From Streptomyces spinosisporus (GTDB lineage Bacteria > Actinomycetota > Actinomycetes > Streptomycetales > Streptomycetaceae), in the NCBI RefSeq assembly GCF_022698145.1, contig NZ_JALDAX010000001.1:744001-808000 (forward strand): DNA of 64,000 nt, read 5' to 3'. Shown piece after piece: positions 44,560-52,669 of the stretch. The translations under genes were made by a program, and so were the position numbers. The notes beneath the pieces were generated by a model. It was not told where the DNA came from, made no database searches, and saw only the letters and a program-made list of their open reading frames with translations. Each line of letters starts with the position of its first letter. Position 1 is the stretch's first letter.

Positions 44560-44799
44560 TCATGTCCTTCTGCGGGAGAGGGGGAGTCATGGGGTTGCCG
44601 TGCCGCAGTGCTGTTCATTTGTGCTCGTTCCGGCCGATGTTCTTGCTGAAAACGTCATCTGTCAACGGGGGTGGGGCGCTTCGCGGGGACCTAGGGCTCG
44701 GGGTGCAGGGCGGATGACCGATGGTCCGGGGATCATCCGCTGCCTAGGCTGCGAGGGACGAAGCCGCAGTTCAGAGTCGCCGTTTGGAGAGAGGTCACC

Positions 44800-45210
44800 A
44801 TGCCTGTCAACGGTCGTAGCCACATCCGCGTCGCCCGCCCGTCGCGGGACCTCGCGGCGGCCGAGCGGTTCTGGGTGGAGGGGCTCGGGCTGAGCGTGGT
44901 GTGGCGGACCGAGGGCGGCACCGAACCCGGGGAGCACGAGCTGCTGATGGTCGGCTGGCCGGACGCCGGCTGGCACCTGGAACTCGTCCATGAGCCCGGC
45001 CGGCCCGTCGAGCCCCGGCCCACCGAGGAGGACCTCCTCGTCCTCTACGTCGACGGGGCGGTGCCGGAGGAACTGGTCGCCCGTCTGGAGCAGTACGGCG
45101 GCAAGCGGGTGGCCTCGCCGAATCCGTACTGGAACCGGTGGGGGGTGACCGTCGAGGACCCGGACGGCTATCGGCTGGTACTGTGCGAGCGGGGCTGGTC
45201 CAACGCGTGA
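44800..45210 (+). CDS. VOC-family protein (glyoxalase/bleomycin-resistance-like)
   Basis: A 136-residue protein from ATG 44800 with GAGAGG upstream. It is built of two beta-alpha-beta3 units: the first ends in HELLMVGWPDAGWHLELV, and the second in GVTVEDPDGYRLVLCERGW with the C-terminal Glu of the metal site. The family includes dioxygenases, glyoxalases and antibiotic-binding proteins; the substrate here is unknown. A second VOC gene follows 46 bases later. Confidence 0.88.
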   Translation: MPVNGRSHIRVARPSRDLAAAERFWVEGLGLSVVWRTEGGTEPGEHELLMVGWPDAGWHLELVHEPGRPVEPRPTEEDLLVLYVDGAVPEELVARLEQYGGKRVASPNPYWNRWGVTVEDPDGYRLVLCERGWSNA

Positions 45211-45256
45211 CCCCGCAGTGCTTGCCGCGGCCCCGGCCCGCGCATACGCTCCGCGC

Positions 45257-45598
45257 GTGATCAATGGGGCCCATGTCGTGATCCACAGCAATGACGCCGA
45301 GGCGGACCGGGCGTTCTTCCGGGACGTGCTCGGCTGGGAGCATGTCGACGCCGGTCACGGATGGCTGATCTTCAAGGCACCGCCCACCGAGGTGGCCTGT
45401 CATCCGGCCGACGGCGAACCGTCGCACGAACTGCTGCTGATGTGCGACGACCTCGACGCGACCACGGCCGAACTCACCGACAGGGGCGTGGAGTTCACAC
45501 GTCCCCTGCAGGAGGCACGCTGGGGGCGGCTGACCGGGTTCCGGCTGCCCGGCGGGGGTGAAGTCGGCCTTTACGAGCCGCGGCATCCTCGGCCGTAA
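45257..45598 (+). CDS. VOC-family protein
   Basis: A 113-residue protein from GTG 45257. It shows the typical VOC pattern: AHVVIHSNDAEADRAFFRDV at the N-terminus, and a C-terminal LPGGGEVGLYEPRHPRP where the Glu would be a metal ligand. It is a short single-copy version. Together with the preceding gene it makes a VOC pair of unknown substrate. It converges on the MHS transporter gene, with only 10 bases between the stops. Confidence 0.85.
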   Translation: MINGAHVVIHSNDAEADRAFFRDVLGWEHVDAGHGWLIFKAPPTEVACHPADGEPSHELLLMCDDLDATTAELTDRGVEFTRPLQEARWGRLTGFRLPGGGEVGLYEPRHPRP

Positions 45599-45608
45599 CC
45601 GGCCTCCT

Positions 45609-46949
45609 TCAAGCCGTCACCTTCTCCGGCTGTGAGGCATGGTGGGTGGTTCGGTCGCCCAAGTGTTCAGTCGGGATCGTGTGGGTCTCGCGGGCCGAGA
45701 GGGCGGTGATCATCGGGGGGATGCAGAGGGCTGCGGTGAACAGGGCCACCGAGGACCAGTCGGTGCCGTCGGGGCCCGCGATCTGGGCGGCGAAGGTGAC
45801 CGCGAAGCCTGCTACGGCGAAGCCGATCTGGGTGCCGATGGCCATGCCGGACAGGCGGACGCGGGTGGAGAACATCTCGCCGTAGAACGAGGGCCACACG
45901 CCGTTCGCGGCGCTGTAGACGACGCCGAAGGTGACGATGCCGAGGAGCAGGGTCAGCGGGTAGTTGCCGGTGGAGATCGCCCACAGGTACAGGAACATCG
46001 TGATCGCGCTGCCGACCGAGCCGATCAGGAACACGGGACGGCGCCCGATGCGGTCCGACAGCGAGGCCCACAGGGGGATCGCCGCGAGCGCCACGACGTT
46101 GGCGAGTGCGCCCACCCACAGCATCGAGGACCGGGACATGCCGACGGAGTCGCTGGTGGCGTAGGCGAGGGCCCAGACCGTGAAGATCGTGGAGACCGAG
46201 GCGATGAGCGCACCGCCGATCACCCGCAGCACGTCCGCCCAGTGCTCGCGCAGCAGCACCGCGAGCGGCAGTTTGACGACGCCCTCGGTGGCCGCCTGCC
46301 TGGCGAAGGCCGGCGTCTCCTCCAGCCTGCGGCGGATGACGTAGCCGACGACGGCGACCACGACGCTCGCCCAGAACGGGATCCGCCAGCCCCAAGACAG
46401 CAGCTGGTTCTCGGGGAGCGCGGCGATCGGGATGAAGACCAGCGTGGCGATGAGCTGGCCGCCCTGTGTGCCGCCGAGGGTGAAGCTGGTGAAGAAGCCG
46501 CGCCGGTTCGACGGCGCGTGTTCGAGCGTCATGGAGTTCGCGCTGGCCTGTTCGCCCGCGGCCGAGACGCCCTGGAGGATGCGGCACAGCACCAGCAGCA
46601 CCGGCGCCAGGGAGCCGACCTGGGCGCGGGTGGGCAGACAGCCGATCAGGAAGGTCGACAGGCCCATCAGCAGCAGCGTGAAGACCATGATCTTCTTACG
46701 GCCCACCCGGTCGCCGAAGTGCCCGAGGAAGAGCGCGCCGACGGGCCGGGCCGCGTAGGCGACACCGAACGTGGCCAGCGAGAGCAGGGTCGCGGTGGCG
46801 GGGTCGGACTCGTCGAAGAAGACCTTGGGGAAGATCAGCGCGGCCGCGCTGCCGTAGATGAAGAAGTCGTAGTACTCCAGAGCGCTGCCGATCCAGGCGG
46901 CGGCTGCCGCCTTCTTCGGCTGCCCGGCGGCTTCGGCGGGGACGGACAC
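45609..46949 (-). CDS. MHS-family MFS transporter (shikimate/quinate-type)
   Basis: A 446-residue permease with about 12 transmembrane segments. It has the MHS hallmarks: WIGSALEYYDFFIYG near residue 20-34, GHFGDRVGRKK (the family loop 2-3 motif), and RLEETPAF in the central loop. MHS members such as ShiA import shikimate and related metabolites with protons. The genes for shikimate/quinate dehydrogenase and dehydroshikimate dehydratase lie just beyond the adjacent TetR gene, which supports uptake of shikimate, quinate or dehydroshikimate. The start is GTG 46949. A CTAA...TTAG inverted repeat about 130 bases upstream is a candidate operator. Confidence 0.88.
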   Translation of the reverse strand: MSVPAEAAGQPKKAAAAAWIGSALEYYDFFIYGSAAALIFPKVFFDESDPATATLLSLATFGVAYAARPVGALFLGHFGDRVGRKKIMVFTLLLMGLSTFLIGCLPTRAQVGSLAPVLLVLCRILQGVSAAGEQASANSMTLEHAPSNRRGFFTSFTLGGTQGGQLIATLVFIPIAALPENQLLSWGWRIPFWASVVVAVVGYVIRRRLEETPAFARQAATEGVVKLPLAVLLREHWADVLRVIGGALIASVSTIFTVWALAYATSDSVGMSRSSMLWVGALANVVALAAIPLWASLSDRIGRRPVFLIGSVGSAITMFLYLWAISTGNYPLTLLLGIVTFGVVYSAANGVWPSFYGEMFSTRVRLSGMAIGTQIGFAVAGFAVTFAAQIAGPDGTDWSSVALFTAALCIPPMITALSARETHTIPTEHLGDRTTHHASQPEKVTA

Positions 46950-47080
46950 GGCGTGCTCCTTCGAGGAAGCTCCAACGTAGGCGGAGGGAGGGGGAAGGGG
47001 AAGCGGAGAGCGGTGAGCGGTGAGCGGAAGGTGTAGAGCGAAGAGCGGGGCAGGGGGTCGTTGGAAGAGCCGGGTCCCGG

Positions 47081-47104
47081 CTAATTAACCCACTGGGTAG
47101 TTAG
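47081..47104. promoter_or_regulatory. Inverted-repeat operator upstream of MHS transporter
   Basis: Sixteen of 24 positions are symmetrical: CTAA-N-TA-N-CC at the left and GG-N-TA-N-TTAG at the right. The outer CTAA/TTAG arms match those of the site at 47916-47941, so both are probably bound by the same TetR protein. Confidence 0.55.
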
Positions 47105-47167
47105 TCCCGATGGGTAGGGATGGTGCGTCGCCGTTTCCCACGTGTCAAGGGGCGCTGCCGAACGTCC

Positions 47168-47833
47168 TCAGTCGGCGGCGCGCTCCGCCGTCAGATACGC
47201 GATCACCATGTCGCCGAGCATGGCGCGGTAGTGCTCGCGCTGGGCCGGGTCCACCAGGTCACGGCCGAACAGGGCCCCGAAGGTGTGCCGGTTGGCGACC
47301 CGGAAGAAGCAGAACGAGCTGATCATCGCGTGCAGATCGACCGCGTCGACATCGGCCGTGAACAGGCCGGACTCCTGCCCGGTGGCCAGGATGCGGCGGA
47401 TCACGTCGAGCGCGGGGGAGCCGATCTTGCCGAGCTTCTCGGAGCCGGCGATGTGCGCGGCCCCGTGGATGTTCTCGATGCTGACGAGGCGGATGAAGTC
47501 CGGGTGCTGCTCGTGGTGGTCGAAGGTCAGCTCCGCCAGCCGCCTGATCGCCGCGACCGGGTCCAGATGCTCTACGTCCAGCTCCTGCTCGGCCTCGCGG
47601 ATCACGCCGTACGCCCGCTCCAGTACGGCCGTGAAGAGCTGCTCCTTGCCGCCGAAGTAGTAGTAGATCATCCGCTTCGTGGTGCGGGTGCGGGCGGCGA
47701 TCTCGTCGACCCGGGCGCCGTCGTAGCCGGCCCGCGCGAACTCCTGTGTCGCCACGTCCAGGATCTCCGCCTGGGTGCGGGCGGCGTCGCGGATCCGTCC
47801 GTTGGGTCGTGCCGGTTCGTCGACGCTGGTCAT
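47168..47833 (-). CDS. TetR-family regulator of the shikimate/quinate locus
   Basis: A 221-residue regulator from ATG 47833, with GAAGGAA upstream. The HTH lies at VDEIAARTRTTKRMIYYYFG (about residues 42-61), and the C-terminal domain resembles TetR_C of aromatic-acid regulators. It lies between the transporter gene and the divergent dehydrogenase gene. Inverted repeats with common CTAA/TTAG arms on both sides make it the likely repressor of the whole locus, relieved by shikimate, quinate or a pathway intermediate. Confidence 0.9.
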   Translation of the reverse strand: MTSVDEPARPNGRIRDAARTQAEILDVATQEFARAGYDGARVDEIAARTRTTKRMIYYYFGGKEQLFTAVLERAYGVIREAEQELDVEHLDPVAAIRRLAELTFDHHEQHPDFIRLVSIENIHGAAHIAGSEKLGKIGSPALDVIRRILATGQESGLFTADVDAVDLHAMISSFCFFRVANRHTFGALFGRDLVDPAQREHYRAMLGDMVIAYLTAERAAD

Positions 47834-47915
47834 CGAGTTCCTTCGGGAGTACGGCCAGTGCCGCAGATTGTAGAAGGCGGGGTGGGGGTTCCCAGCGGGA
47901 AGTGTGGCTGATATA

Positions 47916-47941
47916 GCTAACGTACTGGTTCGTACATTAGC
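47916..47941. promoter_or_regulatory. Inverted-repeat operator upstream of dehydrogenase gene
   Basis: GCTAACGTAC (47916-47925) and GTACATTAGC (47932-47941) are 10-bp arms with one mismatch around the 6-base spacer TGGTTC. It is 41 bases upstream of the dehydrogenase gene and 82 bases upstream of the divergent TetR gene. Confidence 0.75.
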
Positions 47942-47982
47942 GTCGGTTCCCTCGTGCACTGGCGTCAGCTCAGGAGGTCCGT

Positions 47983-48861
47983 GTGGCCAAGGACTCGTTT
48001 CTCGTCGGACTGATCGGCTCCGGCATCGGCCCGTCGCTCAGCCCGGCGCTGCACGAGCGGGAGGCGGACCGGCAGGGTCTGCGCTACGTGTACCGGCTCA
48101 TCGACATCGACGTCCTCGGCCGGCCCCCGCAAGCGGTCGGCGACCTGGTGCGGGCCGCCCGCGACCTGGGCTTCGACGGGCTGAACATCACCCACCCCTG
48201 CAAGCAGCTCGTCATCGAGCACCTGGACGCGCTCGCCCCGCAGGCCGAGGCACTGGGTGCGGTGAACACCGTCGTCTTCGAGAACGGGCGCGCGGTCGGG
48301 CACAACACGGACGTCACCGGGTTCGCGGCGTCGTTCGCGCGTGGACTGCCGGACGCCTCGCTGGAGCGGGTGGTGCAGGTGGGGGCCGGTGGTGCGGGGG
48401 CCGCTGTCGCTCACGCGACGCTCAATCTCGGGGCGGGGGTGGTGACTGTCGTCGATGCGGTGGTGGAGCGGGCGGTGTCGCTGGTCGGCCAGTTGAACCG
48501 GCACTTCGGCCAGGGGCGTGCTGCCGCGGGTTCGTTGGACGAGCTGGCGGGGTTGGTGGCGTCCGCCGATGGGGTGGTGCATGCGACGCCCACGGGGATG
48601 GCGGCGCATCCCGGGGTGCCGTTTCCCGCGGGGCTCTTGCGGGGCGGGTTGTGGGTTGCCGAGGTGGTGTACCGGCCGTTGGAGACGGAGTTGGTGCGGG
48701 CCGCTCGGGGGTGTGGGTGTGCTGTGTTGGACGGGGGTGGGATGGCTGTGTTTCAGGCTGCTGATGCGTTTCGGTTGTTCACGGGGTGTGAGCCGGATGC
48801 TTCGCGGATGTTGGGGGATATCGGGGAGTTGGCTGGGGCGGCGGAGAGCTCGGTTCAGTAG
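47983..48861 (+). CDS. Quinate/shikimate 5-dehydrogenase
   Basis: A 292-residue NAD(P)-dependent dehydrogenase from GTG 47983 with GGAGG upstream. The substrate-binding Ser pair is in GPSLSPALHE, the catalytic Lys in NITHPCKQ, and NTDVTGF carries the catalytic Asp. The Rossmann fold glycine motif is VGAGGAGAA. NITHPCKQ is the version usual in catabolic quinate/shikimate dehydrogenases rather than in biosynthetic AroE. It oxidises shikimate or quinate to the dehydro acid for the dehydratase encoded next. The last third uses G-rich codons such as TTG and GGG more than its neighbours do. Confidence 0.92.
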   Translation: MAKDSFLVGLIGSGIGPSLSPALHEREADRQGLRYVYRLIDIDVLGRPPQAVGDLVRAARDLGFDGLNITHPCKQLVIEHLDALAPQAEALGAVNTVVFENGRAVGHNTDVTGFAASFARGLPDASLERVVQVGAGGAGAAVAHATLNLGAGVVTVVDAVVERAVSLVGQLNRHFGQGRAAAGSLDELAGLVASADGVVHATPTGMAAHPGVPFPAGLLRGGLWVAEVVYRPLETELVRAARGCGCAVLDGGGMAVFQAADAFRLFTGCEPDASRMLGDIGELAGAAESSVQ

Positions 48862-48978
48862 GTCGTGGGCGGCTGCGGGTTGATTGTGGTTGATCGCGCC
48901 CACGCGGCGGTAGCCGCACATCAGATGCAGCCCCGCGCCCCTGAGGGTGTTGCAGATAGGCAGTTGGAAGGTGTTGGC

Positions 48979-51195
48979 ATGCGTACGGCTATCGCTACCG
49001 TTTCGCTCAGTGGGACTCTCACCGAGAAGCTGACCGCTGCCTCGCGGGCCGGGTTCGACGGGGTCGAGATCTTCGAGAACGATCTGCTGGCAAGTCGGCT
49101 GGCTCCCGAGGAGGTTCGGGAGCGGTGTGCGGATCTCGGGCTGAGTATTGATCTGTATCAGCCGATGCGGGACATGGAGGCCGTGCCCGAGGAGGAGTTC
49201 TCGCGGAATCTACGGCGGGCCCGGCGCAAGTTCGAGGTGATGCGGCGGCTGGGGGCCGACACCGTTCTCGTCTGTTCCAGCGTGCATGCGGCGGCCGTCG
49301 ACGACGATGAGCTCGCCGCCCGGCAGTTGAGTCAACTGGCCGATCTGGCCCAGGAGTTCGGGATTCGGGTCGCCTACGAGGCGCTCGCCTGGGGACGGCA
49401 CGTCAGTACGTACGACCATGCCTGGCGGATCGTGGAGGCGGCGGACCATCCCGCGCTGGGCACGTGTCTCGACAGCTTCCACATTCTGTCCCGGGGGTCC
49501 GATCCCAAGGCCATCGCGGACATCCCGGGCGAGAAGATCTTCTTTCTGCAGCTCGCGGACGCCCCGCTGCTCGCCATGGACGTCCTGCAGTGGAGCTGGC
49601 ACTACCGCTGCTTCCCCGGGCAGGGCGGGTTCGACGTCGCCGGGCTCGTACGGCATGTGCTGCGGGCGGGGTACGACGGGCCGTTGTCGCTGGAGGTGTT
49701 CAACGACGTCTTCCGGCAGGCGGAGGCCGGTCCGGCGGCCGTGGACGCGCACCGGTCGCTGCTGGTGCTCCAGGAGTCGCTGGGGTCGGTCGAACTGCCC
49801 GGCCCCGTCGTCCCCACCGGCGTGGCCTTCGCCGAACTGGTGACGCCCGATGCCGAGCCGGTCTCCGAGGTGCTCGGTGCGCTGGGCTTCGCCCGCACGG
49901 CGCGCCATCGCAGCAAGCCGGTCGATCTGTGGGAGCAGGGCGAGGCGCGCGTCCTCGTCAACACCGGACCGGCCGTCCGCCGCGAGGGCACCGGGCTCGC
50001 CGCGATCGGCCTGGAGTCACCGGACCCGGCCGGCGCCGCCCGCCGCGCCGAGGCCCTCCTGTCCCCGGTACTGCCCCGCCGCCGCGCAACGACCGACGCA
50101 CCACTGGACGCAGTGGCGGCCCCCGACGGCACGGAGCTGTTCTTCTGCGCCACCGGGCGCCCTGAACTCCCGGACTGGCGGGGGGACTTCGAGGACGTTG
50201 TGCATACCGCCACGACGCCCGGCGTGCACGCCGCCTCGGGTTATGGTGCGCATCCCGCTACGGCGCCCGGTGCGCACGTCGCCACGGGGTCTGGTGTGCC
50301 TGCTGCCACAGGGCGCGGTGCGCGCGACGTCACAGGGCTCGGCACGCAAGACGCCCCAGGGCTTGGCGCGTATACCGCCACGGAACCTGGTGCCTGCGCC
50401 CCCAAGCAACCTGGTGCCCACGCCCGCACAACGCCCGGTGGGCAGGCCGCCTCGGAGCCCGACGCGCAAGACACCCCGGCGCCCGACGCGCACACCGCCA
50501 CGACCCCCGGTGTGCATACCGCCACAGAGCCTGGTGCGCCCGCCGCCACGAGGCCCCGCGCGCACACCGCCCCGAAGCCCGACGCGCAAGACACCACTGC
50601 GCCTGGCGCGCAAAACACCACGGCGCCCGACGCACACACCGCCCCGACCCCCCATGTGACCCGCATCGACCACCTCGCCCTCGTCCAACCCTGGCACCAG
50701 TTCGACGAGGCCGCCCTCTTTCACCGCAGCGTTCTCGGGTTGTCCGCGCAGGAGAGTGTGGATGTTGCCGATCCGTATGGGCTGCTACGCAGCAGGGCGG
50801 TTGCCAATGGCGACGGGAGTGTGCGGATCGTGCTGTCCGTGGGGGCGGCGCCGAGGGATGACACGGTGCATGCTCAGCACATCGCCCTCGCCACGGACGA
50901 CGTGGTGGCCGCGGCCCGGCGCTTCCTGGCCGCGGGCGGGCGGCTGCTGCCGATCCCCGCGAACTACTACGACGACCTGGCCGCCCGGTTCGAGTTCGCG
51001 GACGGGGAGCTGGAGACGTATCGCGAACTCGGCATCCTCTACGACCGCGACGCGCACGGGGAGTTCAGGCACTGCTACACCCGCACCGTCGGACGGGTCT
51101 TCTTCGAGCTGGTCCAGCGCGACGGCGGCCACCGCGGCTACGGCGCGCAGAACGCGCCCGTGCGGCTGGCCGCCCAGCACCTCACTGGCGGCTGA
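48979..51195 (+). CDS. 3-Dehydroshikimate dehydratase, two-domain QsuB type
   Basis: A 738-residue protein that converts 3-dehydroshikimate to protocatechuate. The N-terminal domain (about 1-275) is a TIM-barrel sugar-phosphate-isomerase-like dehydratase with metal ligands in YEALAW, CLDSFH, LQLAD and LEVFND. The C-terminal region (about 290-405 and 560-735) resembles 4-hydroxyphenylpyruvate dioxygenase/VOC domains, as in QsuB. Between the two VOC parts lies an unusual insert of 18 eight-residue repeats (415-558), which is absent from typical QsuB. ATG 48979 has GGAAGG upstream. It follows the dehydrogenase gene by 117 bases and overlaps the convergent membrane-protein gene by 14 bases. Confidence 0.9.
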   Translation: MRTAIATVSLSGTLTEKLTAASRAGFDGVEIFENDLLASRLAPEEVRERCADLGLSIDLYQPMRDMEAVPEEEFSRNLRRARRKFEVMRRLGADTVLVCSSVHAAAVDDDELAARQLSQLADLAQEFGIRVAYEALAWGRHVSTYDHAWRIVEAADHPALGTCLDSFHILSRGSDPKAIADIPGEKIFFLQLADAPLLAMDVLQWSWHYRCFPGQGGFDVAGLVRHVLRAGYDGPLSLEVFNDVFRQAEAGPAAVDAHRSLLVLQESLGSVELPGPVVPTGVAFAELVTPDAEPVSEVLGALGFARTARHRSKPVDLWEQGEARVLVNTGPAVRREGTGLAAIGLESPDPAGAARRAEALLSPVLPRRRATTDAPLDAVAAPDGTELFFCATGRPELPDWRGDFEDVVHTATTPGVHAASGYGAHPATAPGAHVATGSGVPAATGRGARDVTGLGTQDAPGLGAYTATEPGACAPKQPGAHARTTPGGQAASEPDAQDTPAPDAHTATTPGVHTATEPGAPAATRPRAHTAPKPDAQDTTAPGAQNTTAPDAHTAPTPHVTRIDHLALVQPWHQFDEAALFHRSVLGLSAQESVDVADPYGLLRSRAVANGDGSVRIVLSVGAAPRDDTVHAQHIALATDDVVAAARRFLAAGGRLLPIPANYYDDLAARFEFADGELETYRELGILYDRDAHGEFRHCYTRTVGRVFFELVQRDGGHRGYGAQNAPVRLAAQHLTGG
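50221..50652 (+). repeat. Coding minisatellite: 18 x 24 nt in the dehydratase gene
   Basis: Eighteen in-frame units of exactly 24 bases (8 residues) with the consensus Gly/Asp-Ala-His/Gln-x-Ala/Thr-Thr-x-Pro. Examples are GAHPATAP, GVHTATEP and DAHTATTP. The units are degenerate to different extents, and some neighbouring copies (DAQDTTAP, GAQNTTAP) are similar, consistent with slippage and unequal recombination. Confidence 0.92.
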
Positions 51196-52657
51196 CGGTC
51201 CGGGTGACGCCGGTGACGACCGTCGTGGCGAGAATCCAGCCGGTGATGATCAGCGTGTAGGAGAGGTACTGGTACCAGCCGTCCGGTGCGAACGCGCCCT
51301 CCTGGCCGAAGGAGATCACCGGCAGCAGCAGGTCGAGGGTGTAGAAGACCGGGTTGAAGTCCGGGGCCTCGGACGCCTTCAGCGCGTGGGGGTGGTGCAG
51401 CGCGTAGGCGATCGAGCCCACGGCCAGCAGCGACAGCAGCCAGACGGCGGCGCGCAGCGGGCGGAAGCCGTAACCGACGGTGGCGTCCTGGACGTAGCCC
51501 CAGATGCGGCCGTACCAGGAGCGGGTGGTGCGCAGGCGGCGCTGCTTGGCGAGTTGGACGAGGCGGGCGGCGTGGTCGTCGCCGATGCGGCGGTAGGAGG
51601 TGGCCAACTGCTCGTAGGCGTGGGGGACATAGCCGTCGCCGTCCCGTTCCAGCATGGGCAGGCGGCGGTCGGCGGGCACGTGCGGGGTGAGCGAGGTGTA
51701 GACGAGGTCGGTCAGCAGCACCTCGGTGGGCAGTACCTCCGGCTCCAGGAACAGGACCTCGATCTGGGCGCGGCGCAGGTTCAGGACCCCTTGTATGGGA
51801 GGGCTCTTGCGCAGCCAGAGCTCCCCCAGGGTGCAGCTGCTCGCTCGCAGCGCCGTGTCCCCGGGGTTCGACAGATGCGCGTGGGAGAGTTCGAGACGGC
51901 CCTCGACACGGGCGCCCCGCAGGCCGATCCAGCCGTGGCAGCGCAGGTTCCGCATGAGGACGTCACCGTGCACCGTCAGGGTCTCCGCGTCGAGGGCGGG
52001 GCCACCCGGACTGCTGAGACGTGCGTCGTTGAGCCGGATCGAGCCCGCGACCTCGGCACTGTTCAGGCGCACCTCGCCGTCCGCCTGCAGTCCGGGTGCC
52101 CACAGATCGTCGCCGATGCTCACATGGTTGAGATGGAGCGCGCCGTCCGCCGCCCCGTCCGGGCCGTCGCCGGCCGAGAACCGGGCCCCGTCCAGGAACA
52201 GCGCCCCCGAGATGTGCGCCCCGCCCAGCCGCGCCGTGCCCTCGAAGCGGCAGCCCGTGAACCGTAGGACACCGTCCACGTGCACGGTGGCCGCGAACAG
52301 CCCCGGCAGCACCGAGTCGCTCAGGTTGAGCTGCCGGAACCGGGCGCCGTACAGAAGGGGCACCTCGTCGAAGTGACAGTGACTCAGCCGCACGGCGAAC
52401 TCGGTCGTCCCGTACCGCAGATCGAGTACGCCGGTGATGCGCGCCCCGGACAGCTTGAGCGCGGCTATCTCGCCCGGTTCCTGCGGCCCGTTCAGCAGCA
52501 GGGCGCGCACCACCGTTGCCCGGACCGTGCGTTCGGGCCCCCAGTGCGCGCCCTGCGCGGCGTCCTCGTCGTCCCCGGCGCGGAATTCGACCGCCGCCCC
52601 CGTCGCGAACGCCCGCCGCACCTGCTGCTCGGCCGCCGTCAGATCGTTGATCTCCAC
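51182..52657 (-). CDS. Beta-helix/transmembrane protein (membrane-associated oxidoreductase annotation)
   Basis: A 491-residue protein. Residues about 60-330 are made of short repeated strands of about 20 residues (LSGARITGVLDL, GAHISGALFLDGARF, RGARVEGRLELSHA), a right-handed beta-helix pattern like pentapeptide-repeat proteins. The C-terminal 150 residues include two to three transmembrane segments (AAVWLLSLLAVGSIAYAL, LSYTLIITGWILATTVV). Such Streptomyces proteins are labelled membrane-associated oxidoreductase, although no redox motif is seen. It overlaps the convergent dehydratase gene by 14 bases. Confidence 0.75.
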   Translation of the reverse strand: MEINDLTAAEQQVRRAFATGAAVEFRAGDDEDAAQGAHWGPERTVRATVVRALLLNGPQEPGEIAALKLSGARITGVLDLRYGTTEFAVRLSHCHFDEVPLLYGARFRQLNLSDSVLPGLFAATVHVDGVLRFTGCRFEGTARLGGAHISGALFLDGARFSAGDGPDGAADGALHLNHVSIGDDLWAPGLQADGEVRLNSAEVAGSIRLNDARLSSPGGPALDAETLTVHGDVLMRNLRCHGWIGLRGARVEGRLELSHAHLSNPGDTALRASSCTLGELWLRKSPPIQGVLNLRRAQIEVLFLEPEVLPTEVLLTDLVYTSLTPHVPADRRLPMLERDGDGYVPHAYEQLATSYRRIGDDHAARLVQLAKQRRLRTTRSWYGRIWGYVQDATVGYGFRPLRAAVWLLSLLAVGSIAYALHHPHALKASEAPDFNPVFYTLDLLLPVISFGQEGAFAPDGWYQYLSYTLIITGWILATTVVTGVTRTVSRQ

Positions 52658-52669
52658 AACCCGGGAACT

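Noticed and set aside
42505..44649. Plus-strand open frame of 714 codons opposite the GH31 gene
   Set aside because: Shadow frame; the minus strand encodes signal peptide and GH31 motifs.
50221..50652. CRISPR-like repeats
   Set aside because: Units are contiguous without spacers, in frame and encode protein; this is a coding minisatellite.
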